Made by a program: the position numbers and the translations under genes. From positions 2,294,001-2,358,000 of the forward strand of contig NZ_CP130720.1 in the NCBI RefSeq assembly GCF_035984415.1: DNA of 64,000 nt. Reading direction: 5' to 3'. Under the pieces are notes generated by a model. That model was not told the origin of the DNA. It was given only the letters and a program-made list of their open reading frames with translations, and searched no databases. Of this stretch, positions 8,163 to 17,468 are shown piece by piece. The stretch is from Streptomyces sp. NBC_01296 (lineage in GTDB: Bacteria; Actinomycetota; Actinomycetes; Streptomycetales; Streptomycetaceae). How positions within the stretch are numbered: the stretch's first letter is position 1; each line of letters begins with the position of its first letter.

Positions 8163-9494
8163 ATGAAGACCATGGCGCACCTGGGGGTGGGCATCGGATG
8201 GCGGCCGGAGATCGCTGACGCGGTGGAACGGCTGCCGGGCCTGGACTGGGTCGAGGTGGTGGCCGAGAACATCTGCCCCGGCCACCTGCCCGCATCCCTG
8301 CTGCGGCTGCGCGAGCGGGGCGTGCGCGTCGTGCCGCACGGGGTCTCGCTGGGCCTCGGCGGCGCCGAGCGGCCCGACGCGGAGAAGCTGGCCGCGCTCG
8401 GGGAGCGGGCGGTGGCGCTGGGGGCGCCGCTCGTCACCGAGCACATCGCGTTCGTACGGGCGGCCTCGCCGGCGCTGGAGGCTGGGCACCTGCTGCCCGT
8501 GCAGCGGACGCGGGACGCACTGGACGTGCTGTGCGAGAACGTCCGGATCGCGCAGGACGCGCTGCCGGTGCCGCTGGCGCTGGAGAACATCGCCGCGCTG
8601 ATCTCGTGGCCCGGGGAGGAGCTGACGGAGGGGCAGTTCCTGACGGAGCTGGTGGAGCGGACGGGGGTCCGGCTGCTGATCGACGTCGCCAACCTGCACA
8701 CGAACCGGGTGAACCGGGGCGAGGACCCGTTCGCCGTGCTGGACGCGATCCCGCTGGAGGCGCTCGCGTACGTGCACGTCGCCGGGGGCGTGGAGCGGGG
8801 CGGGGTGTGGCACGACACGCATGCGCATCCGGTGCCGGCCGTGGTGCTGGACATCCTGGCGGAGCTGCGCAAGCGGGTGGAGCCGGCGGGGGTGCTGCTG
8901 GAGCGGGACGACGACTTTCCGGCCGAGGCGGAGCTGGCCGGGGAACTGGCCGCGATCCGGGGGGTGGTGGGCCCTGCGGGGCTGTCCCCCGCCCGCCCTT
9001 CCGCCTCCCCCGGACTCCGTCCGGGAGGAGCCCCCGCGCTGGGCTCCGCCCCGGACCCCGCGCCTCGCACGCCGGCCGGGCCGGAGCGGGCCCGGGTGAG
9101 GGTCGGGGTGGAGCAGGCTGCGCTGTTGTCGGCGCTCGTCGCCGGGACGCCCGTGCCGGAGGGGTTCGACCGGCAGCGCGTACGGGTGCAGGCGCGGGCG
9201 CTGGCCGCCAAGCGGGCCGGGGTCGTCGCGAAGCTCGCACCCGAGCTGCCCGGGATCCTGGGCGGTGAGGACCCGTACCGCGAGGCCTTCCTCGTGTACG
9301 CCCGCAACCGGCCCATGACCGCCGGATACCGGCGGGACGCCCTCGACTTCGCCGAGCACCTGCTGATCCAGGACCTGCCCGCCGACCCCGCGGCCCGGCG
9401 CCGGCTCACCTCCTGGTGGCGGGACCGGGTCGGGGCGCGGCCGCCGCGCCGGATCGTGCGCTGGGCCCGGACCCTCGTGGGGCGTGCGGCATGA
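8163..9494 (+). CDS. MNIO (DUF692) iron oxidase fused to a C-terminal partner-like domain
   Basis: Residues 1-275 form a DUF692/MNIO TIM barrel with the expected metal ligands: [48 protein letters not shown] and LERDDD. Proven MNIO enzymes (MbnB, TglH, BufB, ChrH) modify Cys or other residues in peptides with two or three irons. Residues 310-443 ([30 protein letters not shown]) resemble the DUF2063-like partner proteins that deliver substrate, here fused on. The linker (residues 281-306) is encoded by repeat elements. The stop overlaps the next gene as ATGA. Confidence 0.85.
   Translation: MKTMAHLGVGIGWRPEIADAVERLPGLDWVEVVAENICPGHLPASLLRLRERGVRVVPHGVSLGLGGAERPDAEKLAALGERAVALGAPLVTEHIAFVRAASPALEAGHLLPVQRTRDALDVLCENVRIAQDALPVPLALENIAALISWPGEELTEGQFLTELVERTGVRLLIDVANLHTNRVNRGEDPFAVLDAIPLEALAYVHVAGGVERGGVWHDTHAHPVPAVVLDILAELRKRVEPAGVLLERDDDFPAEAELAGELAAIRGVVGPAGLSPARPSASPGLRPGGAPALGSAPDPAPRTPAGPERARVRVGVEQAALLSALVAGTPVPEGFDRQRVRVQARALAAKRAGVVAKLAPELPGILGGEDPYREAFLVYARNRPMTAGYRRDALDFAEHLLIQDLPADPAARRRLTSWWRDRVGARPPRRIVRWARTLVGRAA
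9003..9080. repeat. Two repeat elements inserted in the linker of the MNIO gene
   Basis: 9003-9035 matches the palindrome family seen at 3001-3032. 9041-9080 is the reverse complement of the intergenic repeat at 23717-23767 (GGGCTCCGCCCCGGACCCCG on the plus strand). Together they encode 26 Pro/Ala/Gly-rich residues between the enzyme and partner-like domains without breaking the frame. Confidence 0.7.
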
Positions 9495-10609
9495 ACGTAC
9501 TCGCCGTCGCGATCTGGATCGCCGTCGTCGTCTCCACCGTGCTGCTGCTCCTCGGCCTCCGGCGCTCCCGCCCGCCGTCGGCCGGTCCGGCCCCGCGCCT
9601 GCACGACCTGTCCGAGGCCGCGTTCATGGCCGGCGGCCCCGGCACGGTCGTGGACTGCGCGCTCGTCTCGATGCTCGGGGACGGCCGGCTGGTGGTCGGC
9701 GGTCCCGGGATCGTCCAGGTACGCCCCGGGGCGCGGGCCCACGACACCGCCGAGCGGGCCGTGCTCGAGGCCCTTCGCCGGGCCCCGTCCGGCTGGCTCT
9801 ACCAGGTGCGGTACGCCGCCATGGTCGACCCCGCCGTCCAGGAGACCGGCGACGCGCTGGCCGCCCGCGGGCTGCTCGCCGCTCCCGGCTCGGGGGCGAA
9901 GTGGCGGCGCTGGGCGGTGATCCAGGTGGTGGTGTGCACGGTGTGGGTGGTGCTTTCGCTGCCCCTCACGTTCGTGGCGATGGCGCTCGAGTCCGGCTCG
10001 CACGTGCCGTTCGCCTTCAAGGTGTTCCCGGCGCTGGTGGGCGGGATCGTCTTGGGCTGCGTCCTCGCCGCCCGGGCCGGGCAGCGGCTCACCCCGGCGG
10101 GGCGGGCGGCGCTGCGCGAGATGCGCACGCAGTACCTGAACGACCGGACCCCGCACGTGCAGACCGCCCTGAACGGGCTGCGCGGCCTGCGGGACCCGCA
10201 CCTGCGGGAGCAGTTGGTACCGGCCGCGCGCAGCACCAGGCTGGCGGCCGCGCAGTCGCGCTCCGCGCGCCTCGGCTCGTCCTCCTCCTCGTCCTCCTCC
10301 TCGTCCTCGTCGGACTCCTGCGGGTCTTCCGCCGCGGTCCTGCCCGTCGTTTGGTGCGCGGGCAGCAGCGACGGCGGGGGAGGCTCCGGGTCCGGCTGCG
10401 GGTCCACCGGGTCCGGCTGCGGGTCCTCGGGATCCGGTTGCGGCTCCTCGGGGTCGGGGTCGAGCTGTTCCTCCGGCTCGGGCTGCGGGTCCTCGTCGGG
10501 CAGCAGCTGCGCGAGCAGCAGCAGCTCCAGTTGTTCCAGCAGCTCCAGCTGTTCCAGCAGTTCGAGTTGCAGCAGTTCGTCCGGTTCGAGCTGCGGCAGC
10601 AGCTCCTGA
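9491..10609 (+). CDS. TIGR04222-type membrane protein with a Ser/Gly/Cys-rich C-terminal tail
   Basis: This 372-residue protein has one N-terminal membrane helix (residues 3-23), a soluble domain (24-138), two more helices (about 141-166 and 174-195) and a short amphipathic stretch. From residue 263 it ends in about 110 residues made almost only of Ser and Gly, with 12 Cys spaced mostly 6-9 residues apart. The positive-inside rule (LRRSR after helix 1, RAGQR after helix 3) places the tail in the cytoplasm. Its ATG overlaps the MNIO stop (ATGA). The tail could be the MNIO substrate; that is inference. Confidence 0.72.
   Translation: MNVLAVAIWIAVVVSTVLLLLGLRRSRPPSAGPAPRLHDLSEAAFMAGGPGTVVDCALVSMLGDGRLVVGGPGIVQVRPGARAHDTAERAVLEALRRAPSGWLYQVRYAAMVDPAVQETGDALAARGLLAAPGSGAKWRRWAVIQVVVCTVWVVLSLPLTFVAMALESGSHVPFAFKVFPALVGGIVLGCVLAARAGQRLTPAGRAALREMRTQYLNDRTPHVQTALNGLRGLRDPHLREQLVPAARSTRLAAAQSRSARLGSSSSSSSSSSSSDSCGSSAAVLPVVWCAGSSDGGGGSGSGCGSTGSGCGSSGSGCGSSGSGSSCSSGSGCGSSSGSSCASSSSSSCSSSSSCSSSSSCSSSSGSSCGSSS
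10277..10606 (+). repeat. Low-complexity Ser/Gly/Cys coding tract
   Basis: The tract uses several synonymous codons for Ser (TCC, TCG, AGC, AGT) and both TGC and TGT for Cys. It is therefore not a single nucleotide repeat; the peptide pattern seems to be what is kept. Units such as GCGSSGSGC recur. Confidence 0.6.
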
Positions 10610-10625
10610 CCGGCGGTGGCGCTGC

Positions 10626-10653
10626 GCGGGGTCCGCGTGCTCGCGGACCCCGC
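10626..10653. terminator. Hairpin terminator after the MNIO/TIGR04222 pair
   Basis: GCGGGGTCCGCG and CGCGGACCCCGC form a perfect 12-bp stem with a TGCT loop, 16 bp past the stop. No T-run follows, as is usual in Streptomyces. Confidence 0.65.
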
Positions 10654-10771
10654 CCTACGGGCGGCATTGGCCCGGGCAACGGGGGGAATGCGGCCGACAC
10701 CCGGCGGTGATCCTGTACAGGGCCCCGTCCAGCGCATCTCATCAGCTCATCCGAAGAGATGAAGGCGGCCC

Positions 10772-12481
10772 ATGATGCAGACTCCGCTCGCCCGCTGCGG
10801 AGTCGCCGCGGCGGTGCTCGCCCTCTCCCTGTGCACCCCGTCCCCACCCGCCCGCGCGACCCTCCCCCGACCGGACGCCACCGGCCCCGCGGCGAGGGCA
10901 GCCGCCGCAGGCGCCGGCTCCACCGCGAGGACGGCCGCCGCGAACGCCGGCGCCGAACTCGTCGCCCACCGCGCCGCCCACGCCCCCGGGGCCCCCGGGC
11001 TCCGCTTCCGGCCGTGCGCCTCCGTCGAGGAGCTGCCCTCCACCGTGGAGTGCGCCGACCTGCCGGTTCCGCTCGACTACGCCCGGCCCGACGGGCCGCA
11101 GATCTCCCTCACCGTCAGCCGGATCGCCGCCACCGGCCACGGCGGCGCCCGGCGCCAAGGGGCGCTCGTCTACAACCCCGGCGGCCCCGGCGCCTCCGGG
11201 ATGTTCTTCCCGCTGCTCGGCGACCTCCCCGAGTGGGAGCGCATCGGCGCCGCCTACGACCTCGTCGGCTATGCCCCGCGCGGCGTCGGCCGCTCCGCCC
11301 CGCTGTCCTGCGAGGACCCCGCCGTCCATGCGAAGGGCCCCACCCAGGTCCCGGCGGAGCCCTCGGCCGCGTACAAGCAGCAGCGCGTCGCCGCCGCCCG
11401 GGCCTACGCCCGCGGCTGCGCGCTGCGGGCCGGCGCGGCCCTGCCGTACTACTCGACCCTCGACAACGTCCGCGACCTGCACGTGCTGCGCGCCGCGCTC
11501 GGCGAGGAGAAGCTGACCTTCATGGGCGCCTCGTACGGCACCTACCTGGGCGCCGTCTACGCCTCCCTCCACCCCGGCCGGGTCCGCCGGATGGTCCTCG
11601 ACTCCGCGGTCGACCCCGACCCGCGCCGCATCTGGTACCTCGACAACCTCGAGCAGGCACCGGGGTTCGAGCGCCGCTGGTACGACTTCCGCGCCTGGGC
11701 GGCCCGTCACCACGCCACGTACCGGCTCGGCGCCACCCCGGCGGCCGTGCAGGCGAGCTACGAGCGCGTACGGGAGGCGGTGGCGCGCACCCCGGCGGGC
11801 AAGACGGTCGGGACCGGCGAGCTCCAGGCCGCCTTCCTGCAGGCCGCGTACTACGACGACGTGTGGCCGGAGCGGGCGGCCGCGCTCAGTGCCTTCCTGG
11901 CCGGTGATCCGGGCCCGCTGGCCGAACAGGCACGCCCGGACCCGGAGTCGGCGGCCGCGCGCGAGAACGCGCGGGCGGTGTACACGGCGGTGATGTGCAA
12001 CGACGCCGCCTGGCCCGCGAAGTGGGAGACCTGGGACCGCGACAACACGGAACTGGCGCGCCGGGCGCCCTTCGAGACCTGGGCCAACGCCTTCCTGAAC
12101 CTGCCGTGCGCGTACTGGCCGGTCGGCGAGCGGCAACAGCCGGTGGCCGTGGGCGCGCGGCCGGCGGTGGTCCCCCGCACGCTCATCGTCGCGGCGGAGC
12201 GGGACGGGGCCACCCCGTACGCGGGTGCGCTGGAGCTGCAGAGGCGGCTCGGCAGCGGAGCCGCGCTGGTCACGGAGGAGGGGGCCGGCTCCCACGGAGT
12301 GGTCGGCGGACGCAATGACTGCGTGGACCGTCACGTGGAGCGGTACTTGCTGACGGGTGACACCTCAGGATGGCGTGTCACGTGTGCGCCGCATCCGGAG
12401 CCCGCACCGGTGTCGCTGGACGACCGGGCAGCACGAACCCCCGGGAAGGTACCCAGGGCTCTGCTGCCGCCAGTCGTCTGA
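10772..12481 (+). CDS. Secreted alpha/beta hydrolase, tripeptidyl aminopeptidase (TAP) family
   Basis: The 569-residue product has a signal peptide (ALARCG-like basic start, hydrophobic VLALSLC, PPARA). The alpha/beta-hydrolase core shows the oxyanion strand NPGGPGASG, the nucleophile elbow GASYG, and the C-terminal TAP-like part with the acid in VAAERDGATPY and the His in GAGSHGVV. Streptomyces Tap/Slp enzymes cut tripeptides from secreted proteins, typically removing propeptides. It follows the MNIO pair after a terminator and is probably independent of it. Confidence 0.85.
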   Translation: MMQTPLARCGVAAAVLALSLCTPSPPARATLPRPDATGPAARAAAAGAGSTARTAAANAGAELVAHRAAHAPGAPGLRFRPCASVEELPSTVECADLPVPLDYARPDGPQISLTVSRIAATGHGGARRQGALVYNPGGPGASGMFFPLLGDLPEWERIGAAYDLVGYAPRGVGRSAPLSCEDPAVHAKGPTQVPAEPSAAYKQQRVAAARAYARGCALRAGAALPYYSTLDNVRDLHVLRAALGEEKLTFMGASYGTYLGAVYASLHPGRVRRMVLDSAVDPDPRRIWYLDNLEQAPGFERRWYDFRAWAARHHATYRLGATPAAVQASYERVREAVARTPAGKTVGTGELQAAFLQAAYYDDVWPERAAALSAFLAGDPGPLAEQARPDPESAAARENARAVYTAVMCNDAAWPAKWETWDRDNTELARRAPFETWANAFLNLPCAYWPVGERQQPVAVGARPAVVPRTLIVAAERDGATPYAGALELQRRLGSGAALVTEEGAGSHGVVGGRNDCVDRHVERYLLTGDTSGWRVTCAPHPEPAPVSLDDRAARTPGKVPRALLPPVV

Positions 12482-12612
12482 ACTTCCGGGCGGGATCTCC
12501 GGCTGCGTCGTTTCGGGGGTCAGGCCGTCATCCGGACCAGCCTCCCGATCCACCGGAGGCCGCTCCCCAGTCAAGAGAGCAGTACTCCGGTTCCTTCCCC
12601 CCAGGGGAGGTA

Positions 12613-13326
12613 TCAGGCGAGCCCGGCCACCAGATCGGCGACGGACTTGCGGCGTCCGGTGTAGAAGGGCACTTCTTCACGGACGTGCATACGGGCCTCG
12701 GAGGCACGCAGGTGACGCATGAGGTCGACGATGCGGTACAGCTCGTCGGCCTCGAAGGCCAGCATCCACTCGTAGTCGCCCAGCGAGAAGGACGCGACGG
12801 TGTTGGCGCGCACGTCGGGGTAGCCGCGGGCCATCTTGCCGTGGTCCGCGAGCATGCGGCGGCGGTCCTCGTCGGGCAGCAGGTACCAGTCGTACGAGCG
12901 CACGAACGGGTAGACGCTGACGTAGTCGCGCGCGACCTCGTCGGCCAGGAAGGCCGGGATGTGCGACTTGTTGAACTCGGCCGGGCGGTGCAGGGCCATG
13001 TTCGACCACACCGGCTCCAGCGCGCGGCCGAGCTTGGTGCGGCGGAACAGGTTGTACGCGGTCTGCAGCTCGTCCGAGGTCTCGGCGTGCCACCAGATCA
13101 TGATGTCCGCGTCGGCGCGCAGGCCGGAGACGTCATAGGTGCCGCGGACGGTGATGTCCTTGGCGGCCAGCTGGTCGAACAGCTCCTGGACCTCGTCGGC
13201 GTAGCCGCTGCGGTCTTCGGGCAGGACGTCCTTCAGCTTGAAGACGGACCACAGGGTGTAGCGGATGACCTCGTTGAGGTCCTTCGCCTTCTTCCCCGCG
13301 TTGGGAATCTTCTCTGGTGCAGTCAT
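12613..13326 (-). CDS. hemQ: Coproheme decarboxylase HemQ (ChdC)
   Basis: The 237-residue protein belongs to the chlorite-dismutase fold: [10 protein letters not shown] at the start, [11 protein letters not shown], the Tyr-rich [29 protein letters not shown] and a late [10 protein letters not shown]. HemQ converts coproheme III to haem b by oxidative decarboxylation with peroxide, the last step of the coproporphyrin-dependent route. It lies 24 bp after hemY on the same strand, and hemE is 5 kb upstream. The neighbours make HemQ far more likely than a true chlorite dismutase. Confidence 0.93.
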   Translation of the reverse strand: MTAPEKIPNAGKKAKDLNEVIRYTLWSVFKLKDVLPEDRSGYADEVQELFDQLAAKDITVRGTYDVSGLRADADIMIWWHAETSDELQTAYNLFRRTKLGRALEPVWSNMALHRPAEFNKSHIPAFLADEVARDYVSVYPFVRSYDWYLLPDEDRRRMLADHGKMARGYPDVRANTVASFSLGDYEWMLAFEADELYRIVDLMRHLRASEARMHVREEVPFYTGRRKSVADLVAGLA

Positions 13327-13349
13327 GTGTCCATTGTCCCGTGTGCTGA

Positions 13350-14825
13350 TCAGTGGTCGGTGCCAGGGGTGCCCAACGTGGCCATCACCACGTCGGCGGC
13401 CTTGCCGGCGCTCGCGATGCACGCCGGGATGCCCACGCCGTCGTACAGCGCGCCGCACACGGCGAGGCCGGGCAGGGCCGCGACGGCGCCGCGGATCCGG
13501 GCCACGCGGGCGAGGTGGCCGACCGGGTACTGGGGCAGGCCGCCGTCCCAGCGGGTGACGGTGGAGGCGAGCGGCCGGGCCGCCAGGCCCACGGCATCGC
13601 CGAGGTCGCGCAGCGAGACGTCGACCAGCTCGGAGTCCTCGCGCCCCAGGTCGCCCTCGTCGCCGTACCGGCCGACCGAGGTGCGCAGCAGGAAGAGCCC
13701 GGGGTCGGCGCCCGCCCAGGCCCACTTGTTGCTGGAGAAGGTGGAGGCCTTGATCGTCCGGCCGTCGACGGGCGGTACGAGGAATCCGCTGGCGCCGCCC
13801 TCGGTGATCGCGGCGGGCAGCTCGGAGCGCCGGAAGGCCATCGTCACCAGGGCCATGGAGGCGTACTCGACGGTCCGCAGCTCGGCGGCCGCGGCCGGAG
13901 CGAGCCCGTCCAGCAGCCGGGCGGCGGGCCCGGCCGGGACGGCCAGGACCACGGCGTCGGTGTCGATCACCTCCGCGTCGGTGACGACCCTCCAGCCGCC
14001 GGCGCTGCGCTGGACCTCGCGCACGGCGCAGCCGGTGCTGATCCGGGCCCCCGCCGCCCGGCATGCCTCGGCCACGGCCTGCGGGAGGCGTCCGATGCCG
14101 CCGTCGATGCCGCAGAAGACGGGCCGCCCGGCCTGCTCGGGCTGCTGCGCGGCCGCCCGGTGCTGGAGTTCGCGTACGCCGTCGCCCAGCGAGGCGTGCG
14201 TACGGGCGGCCTCGAAGAGCTGCGGGACGGCGGCGCGCATGGAGATGCGGTAGGCGTTGCCGGCGTAGACCCCGCCGAGGAGGGGCTCCACCAGGCGGTC
14301 GACGACCTCGTGGCCGAGGCGGGCGGCGACGTACTCGCCGACGGCCACGTCCTCGCCGATCTCGGTGGGCGGCAGCTCGCGTTCGGCCTCGATCCGGGCC
14401 AGGCCCTCGGCGGAGAGCACTCCGGAGGCGGCGAGCGGTGCCAGGTCGCCGGGGACGCCCATGACATGGCCGCGCGGCATGGGCCGCAGCGCGCCGCGGG
14501 TCCACAGGTGGGCGGTGGCGGTGGCGGGCGGCTGGAGGGCCTCGCCGAGCCCCACGGCCCGGGCCAGCTCCAGGGCCTCGGGGCGGCGGGCGAGCACGGA
14601 CTCGGCGCCGAGGTCGACGGGGGCGCCGGCGAGCTCGCCCGCGAGCAGCTTGCCGCCGAGCCGCGGCCCGGCCTCGAGGAGCGTGACGCGCACGCCGTCG
14701 GCGAGCAGCCGGTGGGCCGCGGCGAGGCCGGCGATGCCACCGCCGATGACGACGGCGTGGCGGGACGGGGCCGCCGCGCCCGCTGCGCCTGCCGCGCCGT
14801 CCGTACGCATGTCCGCTTCGTGCAT
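13350..14825 (-). CDS. hemY: Coproporphyrinogen III oxidase, HemY/CgoX type
   Basis: This 491-residue flavoprotein has the N-terminal FAD-binding motif [16 protein letters not shown] and the closing FAD segment [18 protein letters not shown]. Actinobacterial HemY oxidises coproporphyrinogen III to coproporphyrin III using oxygen, feeding HemH and HemQ. ATG 14825 is used; a GTG six bases upstream at 14831 is also possible and has slightly better spacing to GAG. It forms a two-gene unit with hemQ. Confidence 0.92.
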   Translation of the reverse strand: MHEADMRTDGAAGAAGAAAPSRHAVVIGGGIAGLAAAHRLLADGVRVTLLEAGPRLGGKLLAGELAGAPVDLGAESVLARRPEALELARAVGLGEALQPPATATAHLWTRGALRPMPRGHVMGVPGDLAPLAASGVLSAEGLARIEAERELPPTEIGEDVAVGEYVAARLGHEVVDRLVEPLLGGVYAGNAYRISMRAAVPQLFEAARTHASLGDGVRELQHRAAAQQPEQAGRPVFCGIDGGIGRLPQAVAEACRAAGARISTGCAVREVQRSAGGWRVVTDAEVIDTDAVVLAVPAGPAARLLDGLAPAAAAELRTVEYASMALVTMAFRRSELPAAITEGGASGFLVPPVDGRTIKASTFSSNKWAWAGADPGLFLLRTSVGRYGDEGDLGREDSELVDVSLRDLGDAVGLAARPLASTVTRWDGGLPQYPVGHLARVARIRGAVAALPGLAVCGALYDGVGIPACIASAGKAADVVMATLGTPGTDH

Positions 14826-14975
14826 GGACACATCGTCTCAGACCGTTCACGGGCCGATCACCGAGGCCGGACCGTGACCGCATCGGGATCGGCTCGGGAC
14901 CGCCGGAGCGAAACCCGCGACGGGACCCTGTACGTCACACCGGCGACGTCAGCCGATCCTCGGGGGGTACCACCG

Positions 14976-15998
14976 ATGCGCACCATCCGCAGCAACCAAG
15001 GCGCCGCTGTGAGACACCGCGGCGCGGCCACCCTGGCCGCCCTGTCCCTGGCCGGAGCGCTCGCGCTCACCGGCTGCGGCGCCGACCAGGACACCGCCGG
15101 CCGGGCGTCGGCCGACAAGGCCGCGGTCGGCGCCCCGGAGGGCGCGGCCCAGGGCAAGCCGGGTGCGGCCGCGGCGGCTCCCCCGGCGGCCGCCGGGACC
15201 TCGGGCTCCGATGCGGCCAAGAACGGGCAGCAGCCGGCCGCCGTACGCCCGCACGTCATCCGTACGGCCACGCTCGCCCTCGAGACGGCGGACGCGCAGA
15301 AGGCCCTGGCCGCGGCCCGTACGGCGGCGGAGGCCGCGGGCGGGTACGTGGGCAACGAGTCCACGAAACGCGGCGAGGACGGGCGGATGACCTCGACGCT
15401 GACCCTGCGCGTGCCGGGCGACCGCTTCGACGCGGTGCTCGGCGCGATGGAGGGCAGCGGCAAGCTGCGCAGCCGCAAGGTCGAGGCGCAGGACGTGACG
15501 GAGAAGGTCGCGGACGTCGACAGCCGGGTCAAGTCGCAGCAGGCGAGCGTGGCCCGGGTGCGGGACATGATGGACAAGGCCACGGCGCTCGGTGACGTGG
15601 TGATGCTGGAGAGCGAGCTGAGCAAGCGCCAGTCGGACCTGGAGTCGCTGCTCGCGCAGCAGACGGCGCTGAAGGACCAGACCTCGATGGGCACGATCAC
15701 GGTGGAGGTCTCGGAGCCGGCCCCGAAGCCGGCGGAGAAGAAGGACGAGGAGCCCTCCTTCACGGCCGCCCTGCACGGCGGTTGGAACGTCTTCACGACG
15801 ATCGTGCGGTACCTGGCCCTGGCGGTCGCCGCGGTGCTGCCGTTCGCGGTGACGGCCGCGCTGGTGCTGCTGTGCCTCCGCGCGTACCGGCGGCTGCGCC
15901 CGGCGAAGCCGAAGACGGGCCTGCCGCCGGCGAAGGTCCCTGCCGTACCGGGGGCGCGGACCGCGGACCCGACGGAAAAGACCGACGTGCCGGACTGA
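14976..15998 (+). CDS. DUF4349 lipoprotein with C-terminal membrane anchor
   Basis: The 340-residue protein begins with a lipoprotein signal ending LTGC. A Pro/Ala-rich linker and the DUF4349 domain follow: IRTATLALETADAQKAL, YVGNESTKR, LTLRVPGDRFDAVL. A coiled coil (about residues 185-230, VARVRDMMDKAT to LLAQQTAL) precedes one membrane helix near residue 280 and a basic tail. Its function is unknown; the family sits at the outer face of the cell membrane. It is divergent from hemY. Confidence 0.8.
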   Translation: MRTIRSNQGAAVRHRGAATLAALSLAGALALTGCGADQDTAGRASADKAAVGAPEGAAQGKPGAAAAAPPAAAGTSGSDAAKNGQQPAAVRPHVIRTATLALETADAQKALAAARTAAEAAGGYVGNESTKRGEDGRMTSTLTLRVPGDRFDAVLGAMEGSGKLRSRKVEAQDVTEKVADVDSRVKSQQASVARVRDMMDKATALGDVVMLESELSKRQSDLESLLAQQTALKDQTSMGTITVEVSEPAPKPAEKKDEEPSFTAALHGGWNVFTTIVRYLALAVAAVLPFAVTAALVLLCLRAYRRLRPAKPKTGLPPAKVPAVPGARTADPTEKTDVPD

Positions 15999-16057
15999 AC
16001 ACGCATTCGGCCGTAGCGTGTTCGGTACGAGACGCGGTGCGGAGGACGGGGCGGACG

Positions 16058-17464
16058 ATGGCGACGGAACGACTGGTGGTGGTCGGCGGTGACGCGGCGG
16101 GGATGTCCGCCGCGTCACAGGCCCGGCGGCTGAAGGGCCCGGCGGAGCTGGAGATCACGGCCTTCGAGCGGGGGCACTTCACCTCGTACTCGGCGTGCGG
16201 GATCCCGTACTGGATCGGCGGCCGGGTCCCCGGCCGGGACGACCTGATCGCCCGTACGCCCGAGGAACACCGCGCCCGGGACATCGACCTGCGCATGCGC
16301 ACGGAGGTGGTGGAGCTCGACCTCCCCGGGGGCCGGGTCCGTACCCGCGATCTGGAGTCCGGCTCCGAGGCCTGGACGGGCTACGACAAGCTCGTCCTGG
16401 CCACGGGCGCCCGGCCCGTCCGGCCCCGGCTGCCCGGGATCGGCGCGCACGGGGTGCACGGCGTCCAGACCCTGGACGACGGCCAGCGCCTGATGGCTTC
16501 TCTGGAACTCCTCGAGGGCCCGGAGCGGACGGAGGGTACGCAGGGCCGCAGGGCGGTCGTCGTCGGCGCGGGCTACATCGGCGTGGAGATGGCGGAGGCG
16601 CTGGTCGCGCGGGGGTACGAGGTCACGGTCCTGCACCGCGGGCAGCAGCCGATGGCGACCCTGGACCCGGACATGGGCGCTCTCGTGCACGCGGCGATGA
16701 ACCGGATGGGGATCCGCACGGTGTCCGGGGCGGAGGTCACGAAGATCCTCACGGACGACCAGGGCGCGGTCCGCGCGGTGGCCACGGCGGCGGGGGACGA
16801 GTACCCGGCGGACGTGGTGGTGCTCGGCATCGGCGTGGAGCCCCGTACGGCGCTGGCCCGCGCGGCGGGGCTGCCGCTGGGCGAGTCCGGCGGCATCCTG
16901 ACGGACCTTTCGATGCGGGTCCGGGGCCACGAGAACATCTGGTCGGGCGGCGACTGCGTGGAGGTCCTGGACCTGGTGGCGGGCCGGATGCGGCACATCC
17001 CGCTGGGCACGCACGCCAACAAGCACGGCCAGGTGATCGGTTCGGGCGTGGGCGGCGGCTACGCCACCTTCCCGGGGGTGGTGGGCACGGCGGTGAGCAA
17101 GGTCTGCGACCTGGAGATCGCCCGTACGGGGCTGCGCGAGAAGGACGCCCTGGCCGCGGGCCTGCGGTTCGTCACGGCGACGATCAGCTCGACGACGACG
17201 GCGGGCTACTACCCGACGGCCGCGGACATGACGGTCAAGATGCTGGCGGAACGGCGCACGGGCCGCCTGCTCGGTGTCCAGATCGTCGGCGGCGCGGGCT
17301 CCGCGAAGCGGGTGGACATCGCGGCGGTGGCCTTGACGGCCGGTATGACGGTGGACCAGGTCGTCTCCCTGGACCTGGGCTACGCCCCGCCCTTCTCCCC
17401 GGTCTGGGACCCCGTCCTGGTGGCCGCCCGCAAGGCCGTCTCGGCGGTGCGGGCGGCCTCCTGA
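16058..17464 (+). CDS. CoA-disulfide reductase-like FAD/NAD(P)-dependent oxidoreductase
   Basis: The 468-residue protein has FAD motif VVVGGDAAGMSAA, the single redox Cys in SYSACGIPYW (near residue 46), the NAD motif VVVGAGYIGVEMAEAL and the second FAD motif IWSGGDC, then a dimerisation domain. The lone Cys after Ser/Ala is typical of CoA-disulfide reductase and NADH oxidase/peroxidase enzymes, which keep low-molecular-weight thiols reduced. GGAGGA at 16041 supports ATG 16058. The exact substrate is not settled by sequence. Confidence 0.85.
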   Translation: MATERLVVVGGDAAGMSAASQARRLKGPAELEITAFERGHFTSYSACGIPYWIGGRVPGRDDLIARTPEEHRARDIDLRMRTEVVELDLPGGRVRTRDLESGSEAWTGYDKLVLATGARPVRPRLPGIGAHGVHGVQTLDDGQRLMASLELLEGPERTEGTQGRRAVVVGAGYIGVEMAEALVARGYEVTVLHRGQQPMATLDPDMGALVHAAMNRMGIRTVSGAEVTKILTDDQGAVRAVATAAGDEYPADVVVLGIGVEPRTALARAAGLPLGESGGILTDLSMRVRGHENIWSGGDCVEVLDLVAGRMRHIPLGTHANKHGQVIGSGVGGGYATFPGVVGTAVSKVCDLEIARTGLREKDALAAGLRFVTATISSTTTAGYYPTAADMTVKMLAERRTGRLLGVQIVGGAGSAKRVDIAAVALTAGMTVDQVVSLDLGYAPPFSPVWDPVLVAARKAVSAVRAAS

Positions 17465-17468
17465 AGCC

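Noticed and set aside
9799..10737. Glu/Pro/Leu-rich minus-strand ORF opposite the Ser/Gly/Cys tail
   Set aside because: The plus frame has the start overlap, membrane domain and terminator; the antisense composition follows from the same codons.
12613..13326. Chlorite dismutase
   Set aside because: Same fold, but neighbours hemY and hemE and the actinobacterial HemQ motifs make coproheme decarboxylase the proper call.
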